Part shown: positions 1 to 5,782 of the stretch, piece by piece
Numbering within the stretch: the first letter of the stretch is position 1
Layout of the letters: every line of letters begins with the position of its first letter
Source: Zoogloeaceae bacterium
GTDB taxonomy: Bacteria; Pseudomonadota; Gammaproteobacteria; Burkholderiales; Rhodocyclaceae
Assembly: GCA_031281985.1 (NCBI GenBank)
Contig: JAITEO010000088.1
Span: forward strand, 1 to 5,891
Direction of reading: 5' to 3'
DNA: 5,891 nucleotides
The notes under the pieces: model-generated
The model's database searches: none
The model's input: the letters and a program-made list of their open reading frames with translations, nothing else
Told to the model about the DNA's origin: nothing
Position numbers and translations under genes: made by a program

Positions 1-444
1 CTTGCGATTGAAAATGATGGGCAACTGCCGACGCCAGCCAACGAAAATCCAGGATGTGGCGGCAGGCCAAAAGAGATTAAAAAGTAAAAATTCACGGAAT
101 TGTCCTTCTAACAGAGCCCAGGAGCTTATTAATAAAATCATGACCGTAAAAAAAACCGCCCACCACGACATGCTGACGCGTCCGCCATACAGGCTTCCGC
201 TTGCCATGCGCACGAACAGGTAATCTTCGGTGATGCGCATGATATTGGTATTCGCCTCCGCCGGAACGCCCAGCGGCGGATCATGGGGGCGCAGGGCGTT
301 GACATCGGTGACGAGCACGTTGTACTGCTCTTCCGGGATGGTCTGCACGCTCTTCGCGCGGGTTCGCGCGCGTATAAGCCCCATCACGAGCACCACGACG
401 ATGCTGATGATCCAGAATAGATACATGACCATTTTGCCGTTCAT
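1..444 (-). CDS. Membrane protein, DUF6708-like (3' end outside the window)
   Basis: The reading frame opens with ATG at 444 and stays open to base 1, giving 148 residues without a stop, so the C-terminus is missing. GGAG at 457-454 lies 9 nt before the ATG and supports this start; the frame is closed upstream by a TGA at 504-502. Three hydrophobic segments are visible: residues 6-24, about 93-112 and about 117-136. A soluble stretch (25-90) lies between the first two. The third segment is followed by WRRQLPIIFNRK at the edge. A pair of membrane helices followed by a basic 'PI.FNRK' motif is what I recall of DUF6708 proteins, which often occur near type VI secretion genes. That assignment is from memory and is tentative; membrane location is firm, function unknown. 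Codons for residues 96-130 are AT-rich (38 G+C in bases 61-160), unlike the rest of the window, which hints at acquired DNA. Confidence 0.6.
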   Translation of the reverse strand, partial: MNGKMVMYLFWIISIVVVLVMGLIRARTRAKSVQTIPEEQYNVLVTDVNALRPHDPPLGVPAEANTNIMRITEDYLFVRMASGSLYGGRVSMSWWAVFFTVMILLISSWALLEGQFREFLLFNLFWPAATSWIFVGWRRQLPIIFNRK

Positions 445-608
445 GTCGCGTTGCTCCAGAAAGAGTGTGGCTTTGTCATCTTTCGATCGGGTATTCCAGG
501 GTCAGTGTTCCCAAGGGGGAGTTTTCGGGAACGTAGCGGGCAACCAGCTTCCGGCGTATTCCCAAACTTGACGGCGGGGCGCTTCTCCCCGGTCGCCCCC
601 CTTGTCAT
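441..608 (-). CDS. Doubtful 55-codon ORF linking kinase and membrane protein genes
   Basis: An ATG at 608-606 overlaps the kinase stop (607-605) as ATGA. The frame runs 55 codons and ends with a TGA at 443-441 that overlaps the next gene's ATG, again as ATGA. This double coupling is the only support. The predicted peptide is basic and rich in Gly, Pro, Arg and Lys, with no recognised domain, membrane segment or signal peptide. It uses codons avoided elsewhere in the window (AGG, CTA, ATA, CGA). The start has no clear Shine-Dalgarno. The other two frames of this spacer contain equally protein-like stretches, including one with VARYVPENSPLGTLTLEY, so the region may instead be the decayed remnant of another gene or plain spacer. 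Confidence 0.2.
   Translation of the reverse strand: MTRGATGEKRPAVKFGNTPEAGCPLRSRKLPLGNTDPGIPDRKMTKPHSFWSNAT
454..457 (-). promoter_or_regulatory. Ribosome binding site of the DUF6708-like gene
   Basis: On the minus strand GGAG (within CTGGAG) stands 9 nt before the ATG at 444. It is the best Shine-Dalgarno match near this frame and fixes the start. Confidence 0.6.
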
Positions 609-3301
609 TTTCCGGGGTGTTGTTCATACCATTGTTGCGCCAGGGTTTCCAGCAACTGGTTGGGGGAAATCGGTTTGTGCAGCACTGGCCAGGCGGCGTT
701 GGCGAAGATGTCGAGGCGTTCGTGGGTGGCGTCGCCGGTGAGGATGACGCCGCAGACGGGGCGCTGCATGCGGGTTTGCAGGATGTTCAGGAAATCGAGA
801 CCATTGAATTCGCCGGGAATGCGAAAATCGGTGATGAAGAAATCGGCGTCGGTGATTTTCGGGTCGGCAAGGGCGCTTTCACTGTCGTCGAAACAACGCG
901 TGCGGATGTCATGGCTGGTCAGCCAGATCTGCAACGCGGAAATGACGATCGGATCGTTCTCGATCAGGACGCACTGGCGTCCCGTCAAGATGCCGAGATC
1001 GCAGCGCGCGTCGCCGGCGATTTTCTGGCGCATGGGCATGTAGTGCAGCCCGCCGGTGTTCAGGGGAATGGCAAGCTCGAACAGCGTGCCGCGTCCGTAG
1101 CGGGATTTGCAGGTCAGGCTGTAGCCCAGGAGTCCGGTCATGCGGCGCACGATGGACAAGCCCAGCCCCAGACCCCGGCTGCGGTCGCGCTGGGGATTGT
1201 CGGCCTGGTAGAACTCCTCGTAGATATAGGGCAATTGCTCGGTCTTGATGCCGATGCCGGTATCCCAGACCTGGATCAGGAGGGTGCTGCCGCGCAGGCG
1301 CGCGCCGATGAGCACGCCGCCCATGTCGGTATAACGAATGGCGTTGCTGACCAGATTGCGCAGGATGTTGGCAAGCAGGCCGGGATCGGCAAGGATGAAG
1401 ATCGGCTGCGTGGGCAGGAAAATCTTGAAGCGCAGGTTTTTCTTCAGGGCCAGCGCGGCAAACTCGCTGTCGATGCGCTGGAAGATGCTGTAGATTTCCA
1501 CCGGCGCCAGTTGCGGCACGATCACGTCCGCGTCGAAGCGGGAAATGTCCAGCAAGGCGTCGAGCAGTTCGCTCAGGGTCTTGGTGGCGAGGGTCATGTT
1601 CTGGATGATGGTTCTCTGATCGTCGGACAAACGGGTGCGCGCCAGCGCGGAGACGAACAGATTGTTCGCCTGTAGCGGCTGGCGCAGGTCGTGGCTGGCG
1701 ATGGCGAGAAAACGCGATTTGGCGACATTGGCCTCCTCGGCCTCGCGCCGCGCCTTTTCCGCTTCCTGCTTGGCGTTGCGCAACTGGCTTTCCGTCTTGC
1801 GCCGCTCGGTGATGTCCGCCAGCGTGCCGGAAATCACCACGGGATGACCGCGCTCGTTGCGCTCCATCGCGCTGCACTGCGACAGCAGGGAACGCCAGGC
1901 GCCGGTCTTCGAGCGCATCTGGAACTCAATCTGATGATACGGCTTGTGACCATGCAGGTAGGCGCGCAGGGAAGCGCGAATGCGGCGCACGTCCTCCTGG
2001 GCGACATGTTCGCTCCAATTCGGCTGGCGCAACGGCGATTCGCCATGCGCGTGCCCGGTGAGCGCGTCGAAATGCGGGTTGGCGATGAATTCGCGCGTTT
2101 CCAGATTCCAGCTCCAGAACCCCTGTTCGGAATTTTCGATGATGTGCAGATAGTGGCTGTTGCGCTCGCGCATGGATTGGGTAAGGCGACGGCGCATTTC
2201 CAGCACGATGAGCAACAGCGCCAGCAGGGCAAGACAGAACAGTTCGATTTTCATCTGCGCCAGATGATGAACGTAGATTTCCCAATGGTTGGTCACGGAA
2301 AGCAATCGCCACGGCGCCTGTTGCAGATACTCGCTGCAAACCTGCCACTCGTCCGCGCGCAGGCAGGTATCCCGCTGGCGCGTCACATGCGCCTGGAGCG
2401 CCTCCGGCAACAGGTCGTTCAGGTATTGCGCGTCGTGCGTCGTGCGCATGTCGCGCGTGGTCGCCAGCACCTGGCCTTCCGTATTGACGAGGTAATAATC
2501 CCCGCGCGGCAAATCCGGCGAATCCAGGAAACGTTTCAGTCCCTCCAGCGGAAAATCCATCGCCACGAAGGCGCGGTATCTGTCCCTTGCGTCATAGACC
2601 GGCGAAGCCAGGCTGATGATCGCGCCCTTTCCCAGCGGATCGGAATGGACATTCAGCCAGCGCGCGGCATGTCCGGGATTCATGCGCGGCCCCATCTGCT
2701 CGGAATACAGATGTTCGATGAATTTGTCGCGCCAGGACAAGTGGCAGGAAAGAAACGCGTTCGGCGGAGAATACACGTGGGCAAATCCTTGCTGCGACGA
2801 GCTGTAGTACATCCAGGCAATATCGGGCATGTTGTTCTGGATCTGCGCCATCAGGGGCGTGAGCGCCAGCGCCGAGGCCATTTCCCGCATGCGCGCGCTG
2901 GAAAATTCCGGGATTTCCCGGCTCCCCAGAAGGCAGGCATGCGGCGCGTCCGACAATTCCGGCGTGCCGGTGATGAAGCCGCCATCGCCCGGCGTCAGGA
3001 GCGCCAGTTCCTTGCGCGCCGCTTCCCGGTTGTCGCGCCTCAGTTCATGTTCCGCGCCCACGCGCAGAATCTGGACGTTGGCAATCGCGTTCTGCAGGAA
3101 GGTCGTCTCGAGGTTCGCGCGCATGTGTTGCAGGCGCTTCTTGGCATCGACCGCGCCTTGATCCACGCGCGCCAGCCAGATGGCGCAAAACCCGATCACG
3201 GCGCACAACAACACGGCGACATTGAGAAGCAGCGGACGAAAATGCGACCGCCTGTCCGTCTTGCGCCAGCGTTTGCCGTATTGCCCCCTTGCCTTTTGCA
3301 T
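605..3301 (-). CDS. Membrane-bound hybrid sensor histidine kinase (Cache-like, PAS, HisKA, HATPase_c, REC)
   Basis: This 898-residue protein should sense a periplasmic ligand, autophosphorylate on His and pass phosphate to its own receiver. Order: TM1 at about 24-44; periplasmic region 45-350 whose 225-285 part (SPVYDARDRYRAFVAMDF, then GDYYLVNTEGQVLATT) looks like a Cache fold; TM2 at about 352-368; PAS at about 382-498 ending ADITERRKTE; coiled coil 500-528. The H-box ASHDLRQPLQ carries His537. HATPase_c has the N-box (Asn649, Asn653), G1 DTGIGI (680-685) and G2 GLGLGL (710-715). The C-terminal receiver (about 776-890) has Asp825 as phospho-acceptor, Thr855 and Lys876; its acidic pair reads Glu781-Asn782. 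There is no HPt domain, so an external HPt or regulator is needed. The frame extends 90 codons upstream, but that part overlaps the hemerythrin gene out of frame; AAGGA 9 nt before 3301 favours this start. The H-box and C-terminal receiver recall the NahK/ErcS' kinases. Ligand unknown. Confidence 0.95.
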   Translation of the reverse strand: MQKARGQYGKRWRKTDRRSHFRPLLLNVAVLLCAVIGFCAIWLARVDQGAVDAKKRLQHMRANLETTFLQNAIANVQILRVGAEHELRRDNREAARKELALLTPGDGGFITGTPELSDAPHACLLGSREIPEFSSARMREMASALALTPLMAQIQNNMPDIAWMYYSSSQQGFAHVYSPPNAFLSCHLSWRDKFIEHLYSEQMGPRMNPGHAARWLNVHSDPLGKGAIISLASPVYDARDRYRAFVAMDFPLEGLKRFLDSPDLPRGDYYLVNTEGQVLATTRDMRTTHDAQYLNDLLPEALQAHVTRQRDTCLRADEWQVCSEYLQQAPWRLLSVTNHWEIYVHHLAQMKIELFCLALLALLLIVLEMRRRLTQSMRERNSHYLHIIENSEQGFWSWNLETREFIANPHFDALTGHAHGESPLRQPNWSEHVAQEDVRRIRASLRAYLHGHKPYHQIEFQMRSKTGAWRSLLSQCSAMERNERGHPVVISGTLADITERRKTESQLRNAKQEAEKARREAEEANVAKSRFLAIASHDLRQPLQANNLFVSALARTRLSDDQRTIIQNMTLATKTLSELLDALLDISRFDADVIVPQLAPVEIYSIFQRIDSEFAALALKKNLRFKIFLPTQPIFILADPGLLANILRNLVSNAIRYTDMGGVLIGARLRGSTLLIQVWDTGIGIKTEQLPYIYEEFYQADNPQRDRSRGLGLGLSIVRRMTGLLGYSLTCKSRYGRGTLFELAIPLNTGGLHYMPMRQKIAGDARCDLGILTGRQCVLIENDPIVISALQIWLTSHDIRTRCFDDSESALADPKITDADFFITDFRIPGEFNGLDFLNILQTRMQRPVCGVILTGDATHERLDIFANAAWPVLHKPISPNQLLETLAQQWYEQHPGK

Positions 3302-3310
3302 GGTTCGTCG

Positions 3311-3315
3311 TCCTT
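3311..3315 (-). promoter_or_regulatory. Ribosome binding site deciding the kinase start
   Basis: AAGGA on the minus strand lies 9 nt before the ATG at 3301. It lies in the 56-bp gap after the hemerythrin stop, so it supports the 898-residue start over the more distal ATG at 3571 in the same open frame. Confidence 0.65.
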
Positions 3316-3357
3316 GTGTTTTTTGCGTGTCGGCTGATCTTTTGGCGTCTGGGCAAC

Positions 3358-3804
3358 TCAAGCGTCCGGCGTTTCCGGCAGGGCGAGCGGCGTATACCCG
3401 GTCTGCCGCATGTGCCGCGCCAATGCCGCGTCCATGGTCGCGGCGTGCTGCGCAAACCAGCTCTCCAGTTCGCGCGCCACGGTCTTGCCCAGCGCCGCAT
3501 GTCCGTTTTCGACCATGCGCAGAACGCTTTGCAGGGAAGTCAGCACCCGCAGATGCTCGTCTACATGACACTGCAAGGGCGGGAATCCGCTATTTGCCAT
3601 CCAGAAATCCTCCTGGGCGAAATGCTGCCGCGAATGCCGCAACAGATTCTCCATTGCCGCCGCCACCGCCGCGATCCGGTTTTCCCTGCCCTCGCCCACG
3701 GTCGCGGCTTCCGTTTCCGCCAGCAGCCGCACCAGGCGCACGAACTCCTGATGCGTCGCGTCCATCGGCGCGTGTCCAAGGGCATACTGTTCTTTCCAGT
3801 GCAT
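3358..3804 (-). CDS. Bacteriohemerythrin (single-domain di-iron O2-binding protein)
   Basis: The 148-residue product is a single hemerythrin domain of usual length for bacteriohemerythrins. The seven expected di-iron ligands can be read off: His18 (MDATHQEF), His61 and Glu65 (HFAQE), His80 and His84 (HVDEH), His120 and Asp125 (H-x4-D). The family binds O2, and some members NO, at a non-heme diiron centre, and serves in oxygen storage, delivery, sensing or chemotaxis. No signal peptide or membrane segment is seen, so it should be cytosolic. The kinase begins 56 bp downstream on the same strand, so the two are probably co-transcribed. A role as gas sensor or O2 buffer for that kinase is inference. 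The start at 3804 gives the canonical N-terminus (W-K-E-Q-Y), although no clear Shine-Dalgarno precedes it. The identification is strong; the physiological role is open. Confidence 0.93.
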   Translation of the reverse strand: MHWKEQYALGHAPMDATHQEFVRLVRLLAETEAATVGEGRENRIAAVAAAMENLLRHSRQHFAQEDFWMANSGFPPLQCHVDEHLRVLTSLQSVLRMVENGHAALGKTVARELESWFAQHAATMDAALARHMRQTGYTPLALPETPDA

Positions 3805-3834
3805 GGCGTTTCATGAAAAAGCGGAGAGGAAATG

Positions 3835-3843
3835 ACGATAACA
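3835..3843 (-). promoter_or_regulatory. Possible extended -10 for the hemerythrin-kinase genes
   Basis: On the minus strand TGT-TATCGT (TGn plus a hexamer matching TATAAT at 4 of 6) would start transcription about 24 nt before the hemerythrin ATG. The hexamer at -35 spacing (TCCATC) is poor and falls in the 9-bp direct repeat. This is weak, sequence-only evidence. Confidence 0.25.
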
Positions 3844-3854
3844 CAAAGCGCTTG

Positions 3855-3863
3855 CCGGATGGA
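3855..3863 (+). repeat. Left 9-bp direct repeat (candidate target-site duplication)
   Basis: CCGGATGGA is identical to 4145-4153 and directly abuts the left terminal inverted repeat. Confidence 0.75.
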
Positions 3864-3885
3864 GAGTGTGATTAAAAGTGGAGGA
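3864..3885 (+). repeat. Left terminal inverted repeat of the MITE-like element
   Basis: It begins GAGTGTGATTA and ends AAAGTGGAGGA. It matches the reverse complement of 4123-4144 at 17 of 22 positions. Confidence 0.75.
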
Positions 3886-3957
3886 TGTCAAGGTGATATT
3901 GCCCTTGCCTTTGCTGGTTTCCCAAGGCTGGGCGTATCTTGGGCGCGCGGTTTGCTT

Positions 3958-3975
3958 CCCCCCTGACAAGGGGGG
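3958..3975 (+). repeat. Left G/C hairpin
   Basis: Perfect 7-bp stem CCCCCCT/AGGGGGG with a GACA loop. It is followed by a second G-run (3981-3987). Confidence 0.75.
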
Positions 3976-4050
3976 ATTGAGGGGGGGTTGCGGCGCTTCG
4001 GTCAGCATCAGATTTTGGTTCCTGCTCCACTGCCGCAAACCCCTCCCCAG

Positions 4051-4072
4051 CCCTCCCCTTGTCAGGGGAGGG
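4051..4072 (+). repeat. Right G/C hairpin
   Basis: Perfect 9-bp stem CCCTCCCCT/AGGGGAGGG with a TGTC loop. Its core is the inverted copy of the left hairpin. Confidence 0.75.
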
Positions 4073-4122
4073 CTTGCACCCTGCAAAGGGAGTTATGGCC
4101 GCGCTTCGTCTGGAAAGGTTTT

Positions 4123-4144
4123 TCCTCCACTTTGGATTGCACCC
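4123..4144 (-). repeat. Right terminal inverted repeat of the MITE-like element
   Basis: On the minus strand it begins GGGTGCAATCC and ends AAAGTGGAGGA. The last 11 bases are identical to the left TIR, and six of the outer 11 also match. Confidence 0.75.
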
Positions 4145-4153
4145 CCGGATGGA
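4145..4153 (+). repeat. Right 9-bp direct repeat (candidate target-site duplication)
   Basis: CCGGATGGA is identical to 3855-3863 and directly abuts the right terminal inverted repeat. Its last bases contribute to TGGACA, a possible -35 for sua5. Confidence 0.75.
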
Positions 4154-4189
4154 CATGGACGTGATTTTTGTGGAATAAAGTGCTAGTCT
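4150..4189 (+). promoter_or_regulatory. Possible promoter of the sua5 operon
   Basis: Two overlapping readings fit. The first is an extended -10, TGC-TAGTCT (4181-4189), with GTGATT (4161-4166) 17 bp upstream. The second is TGGACA (4150-4155, 5 of 6 to the -35 consensus) with AATAAA (4174-4179, 4 of 6 to the -10 consensus) at 18-bp spacing. Either would start transcription some 50-65 nt before the sua5 ATG. Only sequence matches support this. Confidence 0.3.
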
Positions 4190-4235
4190 GCGCGCCTTTT
4201 CCACACCTTTTCCACCACTTGCCGCGCCGGATTCC

Positions 4236-4241
4236 GGAGGG
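4236..4241 (+). promoter_or_regulatory. Ribosome binding site of sua5
   Basis: GGAGGG, a strong Shine-Dalgarno, lies 6 nt before the ATG at 4248 and fixes that start. Confidence 0.8.
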
Positions 4242-4247
4242 AACGCC

Positions 4248-5252
4248 ATGCCCGATTGTACGCCACCCCGCCTCGATGACGCCCTGCTCGCGCAGGCGGT
4301 CGCCCGGTTGCAGGCGGGCGAACTGGTCGCCTTTCCCACCGAAACGGTGTATGGGCTGGGCGCGGACGCCGCCAATCCCGCTGCGGTGGCAAAAATCTTC
4401 GCCGCCAAGGGGCGCCCCAGCAATCATCCGCTGATTGTCCATCTGGCGGCGGCGGAGGATATGGCGCATTGGGCAAGGGAAATTCCCCCGGTTGCCTGGA
4501 AGCTGGCGGAAGTCTTCTGGCCGGGGCCGCTTACCCTGATCCTGAAAAAACAGGACGGGACGCCAGCCGCCGTGACGGGCGGACAGGATACGCTGGGACT
4601 GAGAATCCCGGCGCATCCCCTGGCGCTGCGGCTGCTGCGCGCCTTTGGCGAGGCGGTGAAACAGGGCGGCGTGGCCGCGCCTTCGGCCAATCGCTTCGGG
4701 CGTATCAGCCCGACCACGGCGGTGCATGTGCGCGCCGAACTGGGCGAGCGGACGGCGCTGATCCTGGATGGCGGCGCTTGTCCGGTGGGCATCGAATCCA
4801 CCATTCTCGATCTTTCCCGCTTTGCCGCGCAGGGCGCGAGGATACTGCGTCCCGGCGGGGTAGCCGCGCCCGCGCTCGCCGAAGTGCTGGGCGTTTTGCC
4901 CGAATCGCTGGCGAAAAAATCCGCGGAGGATGCGCCGCGCGTTTCCGGCTCGCTGGCTTCCCACTATGCGCCGAACACGCCGGTGCGCCTGCTGGCGCGC
5001 GCGGCGCTGCCGGATTTTCTCGCGCGTCAGGCCGCCGCCGGATGCCGTTGCGGCGCGCTGGTCCTGCGCCCGCAGGCGAACGCGCAACTCTGCCGCGTCC
5101 TGCCCGACGATCCGGCGCAATACGCGCGCATGCTCTACGCCAGCCTGCGCGAACTGGACGAAGCGGCGCTGGATCTGATTGTGGTGGAAACGCCGCCCAT
5201 CGGTTTCACGTGGAACGCGATTCACGATCGCCTGCGGCGCGCGGCGGCATGA
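4248..5252 (+). CDS. sua5: Sua5-type L-threonylcarbamoyladenylate synthase
   Basis: This 334-residue cytosolic enzyme makes threonylcarbamoyl-AMP from threonine, bicarbonate and ATP. This is the first step of t6A modification at A37 of ANN-decoding tRNAs, before the TsaBDE transfer step. The YrdC domain covers about 12-205: PTETVYGLGADA (30-41), the KxR motif in FAAKGRPSNHPL (Lys54, Arg56), PGPLTLIL (92-99), LRIPAHP (118-124), APSANRFGRISP (144-155) and CPVGIESTILDLS (178-190). The Sua5 linker SGSLASHYAPNTPV (233-246) leads into a C-terminal Sua5 domain that ends with the family-like PPIGFTWNAIHDRLRRAA. The length and second domain mark the Sua5 type rather than the shorter TsaC/YrdC type. 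It heads the plus-strand set, and its TGA overlaps the next gene's ATG by 4 bp. Identification is very secure; tsaC is an alternative symbol. Confidence 0.97.
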   Translation: MPDCTPPRLDDALLAQAVARLQAGELVAFPTETVYGLGADAANPAAVAKIFAAKGRPSNHPLIVHLAAAEDMAHWAREIPPVAWKLAEVFWPGPLTLILKKQDGTPAAVTGGQDTLGLRIPAHPLALRLLRAFGEAVKQGGVAAPSANRFGRISPTTAVHVRAELGERTALILDGGACPVGIESTILDLSRFAAQGARILRPGGVAAPALAEVLGVLPESLAKKSAEDAPRVSGSLASHYAPNTPVRLLARAALPDFLARQAAAGCRCGALVLRPQANAQLCRVLPDDPAQYARMLYASLRELDEAALDLIVVETPPIGFTWNAIHDRLRRAAA

Positions 5253-5782
5253 AGCCCATTCCCCTTTCCGCCGTCCTGTTGCCGCATCCTGATTTTCCCG
5301 CGCCGGATGTGGCGGTCGATGTCGCGGGTTTTTGGGAAGATATGGGGCTGCGCCTGGAATACACGCTGCGCGGCGCGCTTTCCGCCGTTCTTTTCCCCGC
5401 GCCCGGCCAGGAACTCGATGCCGAACGCCTCTGGGCGCATAGTTGCTGCGAAGTCTTCGTGGCGACGGAGAAGCGCCGCGCCTACCGCGAATACAATTTT
5501 TCTCCCAACGGCCAGTGGGCGATCTTCGATTTTTCCGCGTATCGCCAGCGCGCCGAATCGCCACCTGCCCTGCCCGCGCCGCGAACGCAATGGCAATCTG
5601 CGGCCGATGCGCTGCATCTCTCCCTCGTCCTGCTCCTGCCCGCCGCGCCCTTGCGTCTGGCGCTTGCCGTCGTGCTGGAGACGCGGGCGGGGCATCTTGC
5701 CTATTACGCCCTGCGCCATCCGCCTGGAGCGCCGGATTTTCATCATCGCACCAATTTCATGCGCCATCTTCTCCCGACATGA
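5249..5782 (+). CDS. DOMON-like domain protein
   Basis: The 177-residue product matches what I know of bacterial DOMON-like (CBM9-like beta-sandwich) proteins. Its signatures are LWAHSCCEVFVA (61-72), REYNFSPNGQWAIFDFSAYR (80-99) and PDFHHRTNF near the C-terminus. DOMON folds often bind sugars or heme, but no ligand has been shown for this type and none can be read here. There is no signal peptide or membrane segment, so it should be cytosolic, unlike secreted CBM9 modules. The start at 5249 overlaps the sua5 stop as ATGA, and its own stop overlaps the next start in the same way, so translation is probably coupled across all three genes. The open frame extends far upstream through sua5, but that part is a frame shadow. 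Family confidence is good; the role is unknown. Confidence 0.85.
   Translation: MKPIPLSAVLLPHPDFPAPDVAVDVAGFWEDMGLRLEYTLRGALSAVLFPAPGQELDAERLWAHSCCEVFVATEKRRAYREYNFSPNGQWAIFDFSAYRQRAESPPALPAPRTQWQSAADALHLSLVLLLPAAPLRLALAVVLETRAGHLAYYALRHPPGAPDFHHRTNFMRHLLPT

Larger units (their letters stand above)
3956..4074. repeat. Large imperfect palindrome nested inside the element
   Basis: The two arms (about 3956-3994 and 4032-4074) pair imperfectly around a 37-bp centre. They share a perfect 14-bp inverted core (CCCCTGACAAGGGG at 3960-3973, its complement at 4055-4068) and close with GCGGC/GCCGC at the centre. Each core is itself a hairpin, so two folds compete: one long cruciform or two separate short stems. 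No T-tract follows, so it is not a standard intrinsic terminator. Confidence 0.75.
3864..4144. mobile_element. MITE-like non-autonomous element, 281 bp
   Basis: The ends form imperfect terminal inverted repeats of 22 bp with 17 matches, of which the inner 11 are consecutive (AAAGTGGAGGA at 3875-3885, TCCTCCACTTT at 4123-4133). Each TIR abuts one copy of a perfect 9-bp direct repeat, CCGGATGGA (3855-3863 and 4145-4153). The gap between the 11-bp core and the direct repeat is exactly 11 bp on both sides. This symmetry is what a transposition event with a 9-bp target-site duplication leaves. The interior encodes no transposase and consists largely of inverted repeats, so the element would have to be mobilised in trans. 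I cannot name the parent IS family. The structure is directly visible; its identity as a mobile element is inference until further copies are found. Confidence 0.7.
3805..4247. other. Divergent intergenic region carrying an inserted element
   Basis: No supported gene lies in these 443 bp; open frames here are short, overlap the repeats and lack family resemblance. The stretch divides into about 50 bp next to the hemerythrin gene, a 281-bp MITE-like element flanked by 9-bp direct repeats, and about 94 bp before sua5. Without the element and one copy of the direct repeat the spacer would be 153 bp, a normal size for a divergent promoter region. Confidence 0.8.

Noticed and set aside
587..617. 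Possible intrinsic terminator after the kinase (CCCCGG/CCGGGG inverted repeat)
   Set aside because: The stem is only 6 bp with a 19-nt loop, overlaps the kinase stop codon, and has no T-tract on the minus strand.
1691..3337. Long plus-strand open frame (548 codons) opposite the kinase, and a similar one at 602-1675
   Set aside because: They are antisense shadows of a high-GC gene. Composition is Arg/Ala/Gln/His-rich with no family motif, while the minus strand carries clear kinase domains.
3302..3571. N-terminal extension of the kinase frame to an ATG at 3571
   Set aside because: It overlaps the conserved hemerythrin gene out of frame, is Arg/Ala-rich without a domain, and lacks the good Shine-Dalgarno present before 3301.
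3864..3891. Sigma70 promoter from the perfect TTGACA at 3891-3886 on the minus strand
   Set aside because: The hexamer at 17-bp spacing (CACTCT) matches the -10 consensus at only 2 of 6, and nearby spacings are no better.
3958..4072. CRISPR array or intrinsic terminator pair
   Set aside because: There are only two inverted, not direct, repeat units and no regular spacers; neither hairpin is followed by a T-run, and the flanking genes diverge from the region.
4469..5248. Upstream extension of the DOMON-like frame through sua5
   Set aside because: The extension is Gly/Arg/Ala-rich frame shadow; the family motifs start only after the ATG at 5249, which is coupled to the sua5 stop.
4062..5564. 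Long minus-strand open frame (500 codons) opposite sua5 and the DOMON-like gene
   Set aside because: Low-complexity Arg/Gly/Ala product with no motif; the plus strand has two recognised families here.
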